From Microbacterium testaceum (lineage in GTDB: Bacteria; Actinomycetota; Actinomycetes; Actinomycetales; Microbacteriaceae), in the NCBI RefSeq assembly GCF_003075375.1, contig NZ_QDFT01000002.1, forward strand, positions 112,816 through 176,815: a stretch of 64,000 bases of DNA, written 5' to 3'. Every line of letters begins with the position of its first letter. Positions within the stretch are counted from its first letter, which is position 1. The notes beneath the pieces are model-generated. The model searched no databases. It was not told where the DNA came from and saw only the letters and a list, made by a program, of their open reading frames with translations. Shown in pieces: positions 50,741-59,367 of the stretch. Made by a program: the position numbers and the translations under genes.

Positions 50741-51490
50741 TCAGGCGCCGGCGAGGGCCATGTGCACCTGGTACCGGTCGCCGCGGTACCACGACGTGAC
50801 GTACTCGACGGGTACTCCCGCCGCGCGCGAGGTGCGGCGGAACACCAGGACGGCGGTACCGGCGGGGACGTCGAGGGCGTCGGCGACGCCGTCGGCCACG
50901 GTCTCGGCCCACACGGTCTGCTCGGCCGCGTCGATGCGCACGCCGTAGCGCTCGGCGAGGACGGCGTACAGCGATCCGGCCAGATCGTGTGCGCCCAGGT
51001 CGGACGCCGCGCGCGGCGAGTACCACCCGGTTTCGAGAGCCATCGGGATGCCGTTCGCCAGGCGCAGGCGCTCGATCGACCAGGCCCGTTCGTCCTCGTC
51101 CAGGCCGAGGGCCGCGCGCACCTCCAGGGGAGGGGTGGCCCGCTCGACGCGTCGGACGAGCGTGGTGGCGACCATCCCTCGGCGACGCATGTCCTCGGTG
51201 AACGAGGCCAGATGCAGCTGCGACTGGACGCGTTCGCCGGCGACGAAGGTGCCCTTGCCCTGGACGGTGTACAGCTTCTGCTCCTCGATGAGCTGCCGCA
51301 GCGCCTCTCGGACGGTGGCGCGGCTGACGCCGTGCCGGGTCGCCAGGTCGCGCTCCGAGGGGATGGCGGCGTGCGCGGGCCAGGTGCTGCCGATGTCCGA
51401 CAGCAGGATCGCCCGCAGTTGCGCGTGCTTCGGGATCGGGCCGGGCGTGACGGTGGTCGCCGGGGCGTCGGCGTCGCGGAGTCGGGGCAT
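50741..51490 (-). CDS. GntR family regulator with UTRA domain, DasR/NagR-like
   Basis: A 249-residue regulator: GntR winged helix (ERDLATRHGVSRATVREALRQLIEEQKLYTVQGKGTFVAG) followed by a UTRA ligand domain (residues about 95-245; ERLRLANGIPMALETGWYS, SRAAGVPVEYVTSWYRGDRYQVHM). This is the layout of DasR, NagR and YvoA, which sense GlcN-6-P or GlcNAc-6-P. It is divergent from EIIA-EIIBC-nagB-nagA, and a dre-like site lies between. The ATG at 51490 is preferred over the GTG at 51523, which would run into the operon promoter. Confidence 0.9.
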   Translation of the reverse strand: MPRLRDADAPATTVTPGPIPKHAQLRAILLSDIGSTWPAHAAIPSERDLATRHGVSRATVREALRQLIEEQKLYTVQGKGTFVAGERVQSQLHLASFTEDMRRRGMVATTLVRRVERATPPLEVRAALGLDEDERAWSIERLRLANGIPMALETGWYSPRAASDLGAHDLAGSLYAVLAERYGVRIDAAEQTVWAETVADGVADALDVPAGTAVLVFRRTSRAAGVPVEYVTSWYRGDRYQVHMALAGA

Positions 51491-51510
51491 GACGGCATCG
51501 ACTTTCGGTG

Positions 51511-51539
51511 TTGACACGACCACCCCGGGCCAGTACTTT
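51511..51539 (+). promoter_or_regulatory. sigma-70-type promoter of the nag/PTS operon
   Basis: TTGACA (51511-51516), 17 bases, then TACTTT (51534-51539). It is the only near-consensus housekeeping promoter noticed in the window, and the dre-like operator begins immediately after it. Confidence 0.75.
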
Positions 51540-51540
51540 C

Positions 51541-51556
51541 ACTGGTACGTACCAGT
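51541..51556. promoter_or_regulatory. dre-like operator (DasR-type)
   Basis: A perfect 16-bp palindrome, ACTGGTACGTACCAGT. It matches the DasR/NagR operator consensus A-C/G-TGGT-N4-ACCA-G/C-T. It covers the expected transcription start, so a bound repressor would block initiation. Confidence 0.85.
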
Positions 51557-51658
51557 CCGAGCCAGTGGGCGGATCATGCGGAGGAACGGCGTTCCTCTTC
51601 AGCCTAGGCGCGAGCGGTGGTGCGGACCGCTGACCCGCCGTCTCACCGAGGAGTACCC

Positions 51659-52108
51659 GTGCCCGACATCCAGTCCCCGCTCGTCGGAACCGTCCGATCC
51701 CTGTCCGCCGTGCCCGACGAGCTCTTCGCGCAGGGTGTCATGGGTCCCGGGGTCGCGATCGATCCGCCCGACGAGGTCGTCGACGCGGTCGCTCCGATCG
51801 ACGGCACCCTCCTGCAGGTGTTCCCGCACGCCTTCGTCGTCGTCGCCGACGACGGTCTCGCCGTGCTCGTGCACCTGGGCCTCGACACCGTCCAGCTGCA
51901 GGGCGAGGGGTTCACCGTCTTCGCCGCCAAGGGCGACCGCGTGAGCGCGGGCACCCCGATCATCGCCTACGACGTCCCCGCGGTGCGCGCCGCGGGACGG
52001 GCCACCATCGCCCCCGTCGTCGTGCTCGAGCGCTCGTCCGAGGACGTCACCGTGCTCGCCGCGCTCGACGCCGGCATCCGTCCCGGCTTGCCGCTCCTGT
52101 CCGTCTGA
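51659..52108 (+). CDS. PTS system glucose-type EIIA protein
   Basis: A 149-residue stand-alone EIIA of the Glc/Nag family. Signature region VVVADDGLAVLVHLGLDTVQLQGEGF includes the phosphoryl-accepting His (LVHLG, near residue 75), and IAPIDG-like VAPIDGTLLQVF precedes it. It passes phosphate from HPr to the EIIB domain of the next protein. The GTG at 51659 follows CGAGGAG. First gene of the dre-controlled operon; the EIIBC gene follows after 31 bases. Confidence 0.95.
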   Translation: MPDIQSPLVGTVRSLSAVPDELFAQGVMGPGVAIDPPDEVVDAVAPIDGTLLQVFPHAFVVVADDGLAVLVHLGLDTVQLQGEGFTVFAAKGDRVSAGTPIIAYDVPAVRAAGRATIAPVVVLERSSEDVTVLAALDAGIRPGLPLLSV

Positions 52109-52139
52109 CCCGCTCCTTCACCGTCGAGAGAGACCCGCC

Positions 52140-53708
52140 ATGACCACCAGTGCCCCCGCCGCCCGTCGTCGCGGCATCCCGGGCTTCGCCCAGATGCAGC
52201 GCCTCGGCAAGAGCCTCATGCTGCCGATCGCCGTTCTGCCGGCGGCCGGCATCCTTCTGCGCCTCGGTCAGCCCGACCTGCTCGGCCAGATCGACCTGCC
52301 GGTCATCGGCCCCTTCTTCCAGGCGATGAGCGCCGCCGGCGGCGCCCTCTTCGACAACCTGGCGCTGCTGTTCGCCGTCGGCGTCGCGATCGGCTTCGCC
52401 AAGAAGGCCGACGGTTCGACGGCGCTCTCGGCCGTCGTCGGCTATCTCGTGCTCGCCAACGTCCACAAGGCCATGTCGCCCGTCGTCCTCGCGGGCCAGA
52501 CCACCGCCGCGGGCGAGCAGGTGCAGATCAACTACAGCGTCTTCGGCGGCATCGTCATCGGGCTGCTGACCGCGTGGCTTTTCGACCGGTACCACACCAT
52601 CCAATTGCCCTCGTACCTGGGCTTCTTCGGTGGTCGGCGGTTCGTGCCCATCGTCGTGTCGCTCGCGAGCCTCGTCGTCGGCTTCGGGCTGAGCTACTTC
52701 TACCCGATCTTCAACACCGGCCTGACGGGCCTCGGCGCCTTCATCGGCGGAACCGGCGCCCTCGGCGCGTTCGTGTACGGCTTCACCAACCGCATGCTCA
52801 TCCCGGTGGGGCTGCACCACATCCTCAACTCCTACGTGTGGTTCCTGCAGGGGTCGTACACCAAGGGCGATGGCAGCGTCGTCACGGGCGAACTCACCCG
52901 CTTCGCCGCCGGCGACCCCACCGCGGGCGCCCTGACCTCGGGCTTCTACCCCGTGCTCATGTTCGGCCTGCCCGCCGCCGCGCTCGCGATGATCCACCTC
53001 GCCAACCCCGCCCAGCGCAAGGCGGCGATCGGCATCCTCGGCGCCGCGGGCCTGACCGCCTTCCTCACGGGCGTCACCGAACCGCTCGAGTTCGCCTTCA
53101 TGTTCGCCGCGTTCCCGCTGTACGTCGTGCACGCGGTGCTCACCGGCATCTCGCTCGCCGTGGCGTACCTGCTCGACATCCACCTGGGCTTCTCGTTCTC
53201 GGCGGGGCTGTTCGACCTGCTGCTGTACGGCACCGCGCCCGCGGCGAACAACGTGTGGCTGCTGGTGGTCATGGGCGTGGTCTACTTCGGCGTCTACTAC
53301 CTGCTGTTCCGCCTCGTCATCAAGAAGTGGAACCTGCGCACCCCGGGCCGAGAGGACCTCTCGGCCCCCGTGACGGAGGCTCCGGTAACGGATGCCGACA
53401 CCACCGCCCCGGTCGCAGGAACGTCGCAGCCGGTCACGGCATCCGCTCCGGTCGCCGCCGCCGTCGCGGCGCGCGAGGACTCCCTCGCCGAACAGCTGAT
53501 CGCCGCGTTCGGAGGCCGCGACAACCTCACGCACGTCGACGCCTGCATCACGCGCCTGCGCATGGAGGTGGCCGATCGCGCGCTGGTCGACCACGCGCGC
53601 CTCAAGCAGTTGGGTGCCGCCGGGGTGCTCGAGGTCGGCGACAACGTGCAGGCGGTGTTCGGCCCGCGGGCCGAGGCGCTCAAGAACGACATCATCGAGG
53701 TGCTGTGA
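52140..53708 (+). CDS. PTS system N-acetylglucosamine/glucose-specific EIIBC component
   Basis: A 522-residue permease with an EIIC domain of about ten membrane segments (residues 1-400; FAQMQRLGKSLMLPIAVLPAAGILLRLG, GVTEPLEFAFMFAAFPLYVVHAVLTG), an Ala/Thr-rich linker (about 405-445), and a C-terminal EIIB domain whose phosphocysteine is in HVDACITRLR (Cys near residue 463). It takes up and phosphorylates GlcNAc (by context) or glucose. TGATG overlap with nagB. Confidence 0.94.
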   Translation: MTTSAPAARRRGIPGFAQMQRLGKSLMLPIAVLPAAGILLRLGQPDLLGQIDLPVIGPFFQAMSAAGGALFDNLALLFAVGVAIGFAKKADGSTALSAVVGYLVLANVHKAMSPVVLAGQTTAAGEQVQINYSVFGGIVIGLLTAWLFDRYHTIQLPSYLGFFGGRRFVPIVVSLASLVVGFGLSYFYPIFNTGLTGLGAFIGGTGALGAFVYGFTNRMLIPVGLHHILNSYVWFLQGSYTKGDGSVVTGELTRFAAGDPTAGALTSGFYPVLMFGLPAAALAMIHLANPAQRKAAIGILGAAGLTAFLTGVTEPLEFAFMFAAFPLYVVHAVLTGISLAVAYLLDIHLGFSFSAGLFDLLLYGTAPAANNVWLLVVMGVVYFGVYYLLFRLVIKKWNLRTPGREDLSAPVTEAPVTDADTTAPVAGTSQPVTASAPVAAAVAAREDSLAEQLIAAFGGRDNLTHVDACITRLRMEVADRALVDHARLKQLGAAGVLEVGDNVQAVFGPRAEALKNDIIEVL

Positions 53709-54493
53709 TGGAGGTCGTCGTCGTCCCCACCCCCGAGGATGCCGCGACCCTGGTCGCCGACGCCTATGCGGCCCTGCTGCGGCGCACGCCCGCGGCGGTG
53801 CTCGGGCTGGCGACCGGATCGACGCCGCTGCCGGTGTATCGCGAGCTCGCGCGTCGCCACCGCGACGAGGGACTGAGCTTCGCCCGGGCCCGTGGCTTCC
53901 TGCTCGACGAGTACGTCGGGTTGCCGACCGGGCACCCCGAGCGCTATCGCGAATTCATCCGCACCGAGCTCGAGCAGCACGTCGACTTCGCTCCCGGGGC
54001 GATCGTCGGGCCCGGCGATCTCGACGTCGCGCCCCTCGAGGCGGGCCCCGCCTACGAGCAGCTGATCCGCGAGGCGGGGGGCATCGACCTGCAGATCCTG
54101 GGCATCGGCACCGACGGCCACCTCGCCTTCAACATGCCGATGTCGAGCCTGTCGAGTCGGACGCGGCTCAAGACCCTGACCCCCCGGACGCGTCACGACA
54201 ACGCCCGGTTCTTCGACGGCGATCTCGACCGGGTGCCCACCCACTGCCTCACCCAGGGGCTCGCGACGATCCTCGACAGCCGCCACGCCGTCATGCTCGG
54301 CTTCGGCCGCGGCAAGGCGCAGGCGGTGCGCGAGGCCGTCGAGGGTCCGCTGTCGTCGCGCTGGCCCGCGTCGGTGCTGCAGCTGCACCCGCACGCCACC
54401 GTCGTGGTCGACGAGGATGCCGCGAGCCAGCTCGCCTTCACCGACTACTACCGCACGACCTACGCCGGCAAGCCGGTGGGACAGGGGCTGTGA
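53708..54493 (+). CDS. nagB: glucosamine-6-phosphate deaminase, catalytic Glu position changed to Met
   Basis: A 261-residue NagB: ATGSTP phosphate loop (residues 35-40), LDEYVGL (D67), and the active-site stretch GTDGHLAFNMPMSSLSSRTR. Aligned with E. coli NagB (Asp141, His143, Glu148), D136 and H138 are kept but position 143, where nearly all known members have Glu in FNEP, is Met. The codons read AAC-ATG-CCG-ATG, so at least two base changes separate it from Glu. The protein otherwise looks intact. It may be slow, altered in specificity, or a regulatory sugar-phosphate binder. Overlaps EIIBC (TGATG) and nagA (TGATG). Confidence 0.92.
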   Translation: MEVVVVPTPEDAATLVADAYAALLRRTPAAVLGLATGSTPLPVYRELARRHRDEGLSFARARGFLLDEYVGLPTGHPERYREFIRTELEQHVDFAPGAIVGPGDLDVAPLEAGPAYEQLIREAGGIDLQILGIGTDGHLAFNMPMSSLSSRTRLKTLTPRTRHDNARFFDGDLDRVPTHCLTQGLATILDSRHAVMLGFGRGKAQAVREAVEGPLSSRWPASVLQLHPHATVVVDEDAASQLAFTDYYRTTYAGKPVGQGL

Positions 54494-55650
54494 TGCGTCT
54501 GCGCGCCGCGCGCGCCCTCATCGCGGGCGCCTTCGTCGGTCCGGTCGTGATCGACGTCGCCGGCGGTCGCATCGCGCGCATCCGCCCGGCGACGGGGGAG
54601 GAGCCCGTCGACCACGACCTGACCGACGGGGTGCTGTCGGCCGGCATGCTCGACCTGCAGGTGAACGGCTCGTTCGGCGTCGACGTCGCCGCGGCCGACG
54701 AGGCGGGGTGGCGGACGCTGCTCACGGGCCTCGCGCGGCACGGGGTGACGGGGGTCGAGCCGACCGTGATCACCGCGCCCCTGCCCGACACGGTCGATGC
54801 CCTCGAGCGGATCGGCCGGGCCCGCGATGTCTTCTCCGACGAACCGGTCGCCCGCGTGCTGGGGGCGCACCTCGAGGGGCCGTTCCTTTCTCCGGCGCGA
54901 AAGGGCGCGCACCGCGCCGAGCACATGCTCGCCCCCGAGTCGGCGCACCTCGACGCGCTGCTGGCGCGCCCGGCGGCCCGCGCGGCGCTGCGCACGGTGA
55001 CACTGGCCCCCGAACTGCCCGGAGCCCTCGACGCCATCCGACGTCTGAGCGGCGAGGGCTACGTCGTCGCCGTGGGACACAGCGACGCCACCGCCGCCGA
55101 GGTGCACGCCGCCGGCGACGCCGGGGCGACCATGACCACGCACGTCTTCAACGCGCAGCGCCCCCTGAAGCCGCGTGAGCCCGGGGTGCCGGGGGCCGTG
55201 CTCACCGACGACCGCTTCTTCGTCGGCACGATCATCGACGGCCGGCACCTCGACCCGAGCGTCGTGTCGCTCGTGCTGGCGACCGCCGGGCGCCGAACGG
55301 TGGGGGTGACGGACGCCATCGTGACGGCCGGGCTCGACGCCGGCACCTGGCTCGACTTCGGCGGGGAGCCCGTGGCGAACGACCCGCACGGCCTGGGGCG
55401 TCGCCCGGACGGCACGATCGCGGGTGCGGGGATCGTCCTCGACGAGGGAGTGCGGCGCATGATCGCCGCGGGACTCGACGCCGCGGCCGTGCTGTCGGCG
55501 TGCACCGAGAACGCCGCCCGGTCGTTGGGTCGCACCGACATCGGGCACGTCGCCGAGGGGGCCGTCGCCGACCTGGTGCACTGGGATGCCGCGTGGCATC
55601 CGTCGCAGGTCTGGATCGCCGGACGCGCGCTGTCGCCGGTCGCGCGCTGA
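54493..55650 (+). CDS. nagA: N-acetylglucosamine-6-phosphate deacetylase
   Basis: A 385-residue amidohydrolase of the NagA family: DLQVNG near residue 54, metal ligand Glu in GAHLEGPFLSP, His ligands in VVAVGHSDA and THVFNAQRPL, substrate loop KPREPG, and catalytic Asp in GVTDAIVTAG (near 277). It removes acetate from GlcNAc-6-P in the cytoplasm. Its ATG overlaps the nagB stop. Last gene of the dre-controlled operon. Confidence 0.95.
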   Translation: MRLRAARALIAGAFVGPVVIDVAGGRIARIRPATGEEPVDHDLTDGVLSAGMLDLQVNGSFGVDVAAADEAGWRTLLTGLARHGVTGVEPTVITAPLPDTVDALERIGRARDVFSDEPVARVLGAHLEGPFLSPARKGAHRAEHMLAPESAHLDALLARPAARAALRTVTLAPELPGALDAIRRLSGEGYVVAVGHSDATAAEVHAAGDAGATMTTHVFNAQRPLKPREPGVPGAVLTDDRFFVGTIIDGRHLDPSVVSLVLATAGRRTVGVTDAIVTAGLDAGTWLDFGGEPVANDPHGLGRRPDGTIAGAGIVLDEGVRRMIAAGLDAAAVLSACTENAARSLGRTDIGHVAEGAVADLVHWDAAWHPSQVWIAGRALSPVAR

Positions 55651-55673
55651 GGGCCGCGGCCCGCCCCCGCCAC

Positions 55674-55679
55674 TACGCT
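55674..55679 (+). promoter_or_regulatory. -10 box upstream of the HAD-GH65 pair
   Basis: TACGCT, 24 bases after the nagA stop and 55 bases before the HAD GTG start; suggests a separate transcription unit. Confidence 0.4.
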
Positions 55680-55733
55680 GGAGGGGCGGCGCTCCGGGCG
55701 CCCGCGCCACCGCACCCCGATCTGGAGCACGCC

Positions 55734-56468
55734 GTGACCGACAGCCCCGACCTGCCCGACCTCACCGCATTCGACGGGGTCCTCTTCGACCTCGACGGCG
55801 TGCTCACCCCCACCGCCGAGGTGCACATGCGGGCGTGGAAGACGATGTTCGACGAGCTGTTCGCGGCCTGGAGCATCGAGCCCGCCTACACCGACCGCGA
55901 CTACTTCGAATACGTCGACGGCAAGAAGCGCTACGACGGTGTGGCGAGCCTTCTGCGCAGCCGCGACGTCGAAGTGCCGTGGGGCGACCCCTCGGACGAC
56001 CCGTCCGAAGACACCGTCTGCGGCGTCGGCAACCGCAAGAACGAGGTGTTCTCGCGCATCCTGCGCAGCGAGGGCATCCGCCCCTACCCCGGATCCGTCG
56101 CCCTGCTCGACCGGCTGCAGGCCGCGGGCACGCCGATCGCGGTGGTCTCGAGCTCGAAGAACGCCGTCGAGGTGCTCGAGGCGGCCGGGATCCGCGACCG
56201 CTTCCCCGTCGTGATGGACGGCGTCGTCGCCGAGCGCGACCACCTGGCATCCAAGCCCGCCCCCGATGTCTTCGCCGAAGCCGCCCGCATGCTGGGCGTC
56301 GACCCGGCCCGCAGCGTCGCCGTCGAGGACGCCCTCAGCGGCGTGCGCTCCGCCGCGGCCGCCGGCTACGGCGTCGTCGTGGGCGTCGACCGCGGGGTCG
56401 GAGCCGACGACCTCGCCGCCGCGGGCGCGACCGTGGTCGTCGACGACCTCGCCGCGTTCGTAGACTGA
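55734..56468 (+). CDS. HAD-superfamily hydrolase, beta-phosphoglucomutase-like
   Basis: A 244-residue HAD subfamily IA protein: motif I FDLDGVLTPTAEVHMRAW (nucleophile and acid Asp pair), cap domain with YVDGKKRYDGVASLLRSR (the YVDGK/R substrate helix of beta-phosphoglucomutases), motif II VVSSSKN, motif III KPAPDVF and motif IV VEDALSGVRSA. With GH65 phosphorylase next door it most likely converts beta-glucose-1-P to glucose-6-P. GTG start at 55734. The GH65 gene begins 121 bases after the stop. Confidence 0.92.
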   Translation: MTDSPDLPDLTAFDGVLFDLDGVLTPTAEVHMRAWKTMFDELFAAWSIEPAYTDRDYFEYVDGKKRYDGVASLLRSRDVEVPWGDPSDDPSEDTVCGVGNRKNEVFSRILRSEGIRPYPGSVALLDRLQAAGTPIAVVSSSKNAVEVLEAAGIRDRFPVVMDGVVAERDHLASKPAPDVFAEAARMLGVDPARSVAVEDALSGVRSAAAAGYGVVVGVDRGVGADDLAAAGATVVVDDLAAFVD

Positions 56469-56588
56469 GCCGTCGCCCCCGCGACGACCCCTTCGACGCC
56501 GCCGGCGTCGAGATCCCGCACCACCCGCGCGAACGGCGCCCCCACCCGTTCCGCGGCGCCCGAACCCGCCACCGGAAGGCACCGCCCG

Positions 56589-59120
56589 ATGATCGATCGC
56601 GATCGCTTCCCCATCGACGAGTGGCGACTCGTCGAAACCGAGTTCTCGATCGACGACGTGGGGGTCACCGAGACCCTCTTCGCCGTCGGGAACGGCTACC
56701 TCGGCCTGCGCGGCAACTCGATCGAGGGCCGCTTCGCCCAGGAGCAGGGCACCTTCATCAACGGGTTCCACGAGACCTTCCCCATCCGCCACGCCGAGCA
56801 GGCGTACGGCTTCGCCGAGGTCGGGCAGACCATCATCAACGCCCCGGATGCCAAGGTCATGCGCGTCTACGTCGACGACGAGCCGCTGTCGCTCGACGTG
56901 GCCGACGTCCGCGAGTACGAGCGCGTGCTCGACATGCGCCAGGGCATCCTGCGCCGCAACCTGCTGTGGGTGACGCCCTCGGGCAAGCGCGTGCGCATCG
57001 AGGACGAGCGCTTCGTGTCGTTCGACGAGAAGCACCTGGCCGTGCTGCGACTGACCGTGACGGTGCTCGATGCCGACGCGCCGGTCGTGGTCAGCAGCCA
57101 GCTGCTGAACCGCCAGGACGGCGAGGGCATCTACGGCGGATCGCCCATGGCATCCGGCAAGAGCGGGTTCGACCCCCGTAAGACCGAGAAGCTGTCGGAT
57201 CGCGTGCTGCAGCCGCGCGAGTACTGGCAGGACGGCAACCGCTCCGCGCTCAGCTACGAGGTGAGCGAGTCGCACATGACGCTCGCCGTCATCGCCGACC
57301 ACCTCGTCGACACGCAGAACGAGTACACCGCGCGTCAGCTCGTCGAGCCCGACATCGCCAAGAACGTTTTCCGCGTGCACGCGCGCGCCGGCGTCCCGAC
57401 CACGATCACCAAGCTCGTCAGCTATCACACCTCGCGGGGCGTGCCCACGGGCGAACTGCTCGATCGCTGCCGCCGCACGCTCGACCGCGCCGTCGAGACC
57501 GGCGTCGACGGCCTGGTCGACAAGCAGATCGCCTGGTACGCCGACTTCTGGGACCGCTCCGACGTGCGCATCGGCGGACACGGCGACCTGCAGCAGGCCA
57601 CCCGCTGGTGCCTGTTCCAGCTCGCGCAGGCCGCGGCCCGCGCCGACGGCCAGGGCGTGCCCGCCAAGGGCGTGACCGGTTCGGGCTACAGCGGCCACTA
57701 CTTCTGGGACACCGAGGTGTACGTGCTGCCGTTCCTGGCCTACACGTCGCCGCTGTGGGCGCGGAACGCCCTGCGCATGCGCTCGCTCATGCTGCCCGCC
57801 GCGCGAAAGCGCGCGCACCAGCTCAACGAGGCCGGCGCCCTCTTCCCCTGGCGCACGATCAACGGCGAAGAGGCCTCGGCGTACTACGCCGCCGGCACCG
57901 CGCAGTACCACATCAACGCCGACGTCGCCTTCGCTCTGGCGAAGTACGTCCGCGCCACCGGCGACGAGGAGTTCCTCGCGCGCGAGGGCGTGGACATCGC
58001 CGTCGACACGGCGCGCCTGTGGTCGACGCTCGGCTTCTGGCGCTCGAGCGACAACGCCGAGGACGGCGAGCACGACTCGTTCCACATCCACGGAGTCACC
58101 GGACCCGACGAGTACACCACCGTCGTCAACGACAACCTCTTCACCAACGTGATGGCGCGGTTCAACCTGCGCTTCGCCGCCCGCACGGTGCGCGACCTCG
58201 CCGAGAACGATCCCGACGCGTACGCCCGCATGGCCGACCGTATGAACCTCGACCCCTCGGAGCCCGAGGGGTGGGAGCGCGCCGCCGAGGCGATGCACAT
58301 CCCGTTCAGCGAGGCCCTCGGCATCCATCCCCAGGACGCGGTGTTCCTCGAGCGCGAGATCTGGGACCTCGAGAACACCCCGCCCGACCAGCGTCCGCTG
58401 CTGCTGCACTTCCACCCGCTGGTGATCTACCGGTACCAGGTGCTCAAGCAGGCCGACGTGGTGCTCGCGCTGTTCCTGCAGGGTAATCACTTCACGGATG
58501 CCGAGAAGCTCGCCGACTTCGAGTACTACGACCCGCTCACCACCGGCGACTCGACGCTGTCGGCGGTCGTGCAGTCGATCCTCGCCGCCGAGGTGGGCTA
58601 CCAGGACCTGGCGCTGGAGTACTTCCGCCAGGCCGCGTTCGTCGACCTGGGCGACCTGCACCACAACGCCTCGGACGGCGTGCACGTCGCGTCGGCGGGC
58701 GGGGTGTGGACCGCGCTCGTCAGCGGATTCGGCGGCATGCGCGACCACTTCGGCCGCCTGACCTTCGACCCGCGCCTACCGGCCGACTGGCCCGAGCTGT
58801 CGTACGTGCTGCACTGGCGCGGTACGCGCCTGGACATCACGCTCACCACCGAGGCGCTGACCCTGCGCGCCGGCACGTCGGGCGAGCCCGTCGCGTTCGC
58901 CGTGCGCGACGTCGACTACACCGTCGCGCCGGGGGAGACCGTGCGCGTCGCCCTGCACGGTCAGGGGCCGGTGCGGCCCGGTCGTCCCTCGATCCGCCAG
59001 CTCGAGGGCTCGGTGCGCGAGGACGGCACGCTGCTGTCGGCTTCGGTGCCGATCGTCACGGCCACCATCCCGGTCGTGAACGACGACGACGCGCCCATCC
59101 CGGTCGGCCTGGACGGCTGA
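56589..59120 (+). CDS. glycoside hydrolase family 65 protein (maltose/trehalose/kojibiose-type phosphorylase)
   Basis: An 843-residue GH65 enzyme: N-terminal beta-sandwich (EFSIDDVGVTETLFAVGNGYLGLRGN), linker, (alpha/alpha)6 catalytic domain with KGVTGSGYSGHYFWDTEVYVLPFLAY (substrate and phosphate contacts) and general acid E508 in GVTGPDEYTTVVND, and a C-terminal beta layer. Phosphorolysis of an alpha-glucobiose gives glucose plus beta-glucose-1-P, which the HAD protein upstream would process. The exact disaccharide cannot be read from sequence. No start ambiguity is apparent. Confidence 0.93.
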   Translation: MIDRDRFPIDEWRLVETEFSIDDVGVTETLFAVGNGYLGLRGNSIEGRFAQEQGTFINGFHETFPIRHAEQAYGFAEVGQTIINAPDAKVMRVYVDDEPLSLDVADVREYERVLDMRQGILRRNLLWVTPSGKRVRIEDERFVSFDEKHLAVLRLTVTVLDADAPVVVSSQLLNRQDGEGIYGGSPMASGKSGFDPRKTEKLSDRVLQPREYWQDGNRSALSYEVSESHMTLAVIADHLVDTQNEYTARQLVEPDIAKNVFRVHARAGVPTTITKLVSYHTSRGVPTGELLDRCRRTLDRAVETGVDGLVDKQIAWYADFWDRSDVRIGGHGDLQQATRWCLFQLAQAAARADGQGVPAKGVTGSGYSGHYFWDTEVYVLPFLAYTSPLWARNALRMRSLMLPAARKRAHQLNEAGALFPWRTINGEEASAYYAAGTAQYHINADVAFALAKYVRATGDEEFLAREGVDIAVDTARLWSTLGFWRSSDNAEDGEHDSFHIHGVTGPDEYTTVVNDNLFTNVMARFNLRFAARTVRDLAENDPDAYARMADRMNLDPSEPEGWERAAEAMHIPFSEALGIHPQDAVFLEREIWDLENTPPDQRPLLLHFHPLVIYRYQVLKQADVVLALFLQGNHFTDAEKLADFEYYDPLTTGDSTLSAVVQSILAAEVGYQDLALEYFRQAAFVDLGDLHHNASDGVHVASAGGVWTALVSGFGGMRDHFGRLTFDPRLPADWPELSYVLHWRGTRLDITLTTEALTLRAGTSGEPVAFAVRDVDYTVAPGETVRVALHGQGPVRPGRPSIRQLEGSVREDGTLLSASVPIVTATIPVVNDDDAPIPVGLDG

Positions 59121-59134
59121 GCTTCCTCTCGCGA

Positions 59135-59168
59135 GCGCGGCGGCACCTCTTCGGGGGTGTCGCCGCGT
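59135..59168 (+). terminator. hairpin terminator of the GH65 gene
   Basis: Arms GCGCGGCGGCACC and GGTGTCGCCGCGT round TCTTCGGG with two mismatches, 15 bases after the stop, followed by a short TTC. Confidence 0.7.
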
Positions 59169-59203
59169 TCTGCGTTTCCGCAGCCGCGCGGGGGTGCGGT
59201 CAC

Positions 59204-59274
59204 GAGAACAGGGGGACGTGTCGAGAACAGGCCGATGTGCGGCGGATCGTCCTGTTGTGGTGGATCGTCCTGTT
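59204..59274. repeat. 71-bp palindromic intergenic element with 19/18-bp internal period (type B)
   Basis: GAGAACAGG occurs at 59204 and again at 59223 (19 bp apart); the inverse CCTGTT occurs at 59251 and 59269 (18 bp apart), with the longer direct unit GGATCGTCCTGTT at both. The two halves are symmetrical about 59241. It follows the GH65 terminator, so it is not simply a terminator, and lies 94 bases before dnaX. Confidence 0.8.
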
Positions 59275-59355
59275 CCGGTGACGGCCCGGGACCCGGCATC
59301 CGGGGTCCCGTCGGGCTCGACGCACCGGGGCGGAGGCGATGTCGGAGGGACGCCG

Positions 59356-59361
59356 TAGGCT
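59356..59361 (+). promoter_or_regulatory. -10 box of dnaX-recR
   Basis: TAGGCT exactly 6 bases before the GTG start of dnaX at 59368, the same leaderless geometry as at pta. Confidence 0.55.
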
Positions 59362-59367
59362 GGTGGA

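Noticed and set aside
55059..58748. 1229-codon minus-strand frame over nagA, HAD and GH65 genes
   Set aside because: It spans three real plus-strand genes and their gaps, has valine/glycine/arginine shadow composition and no start signal.
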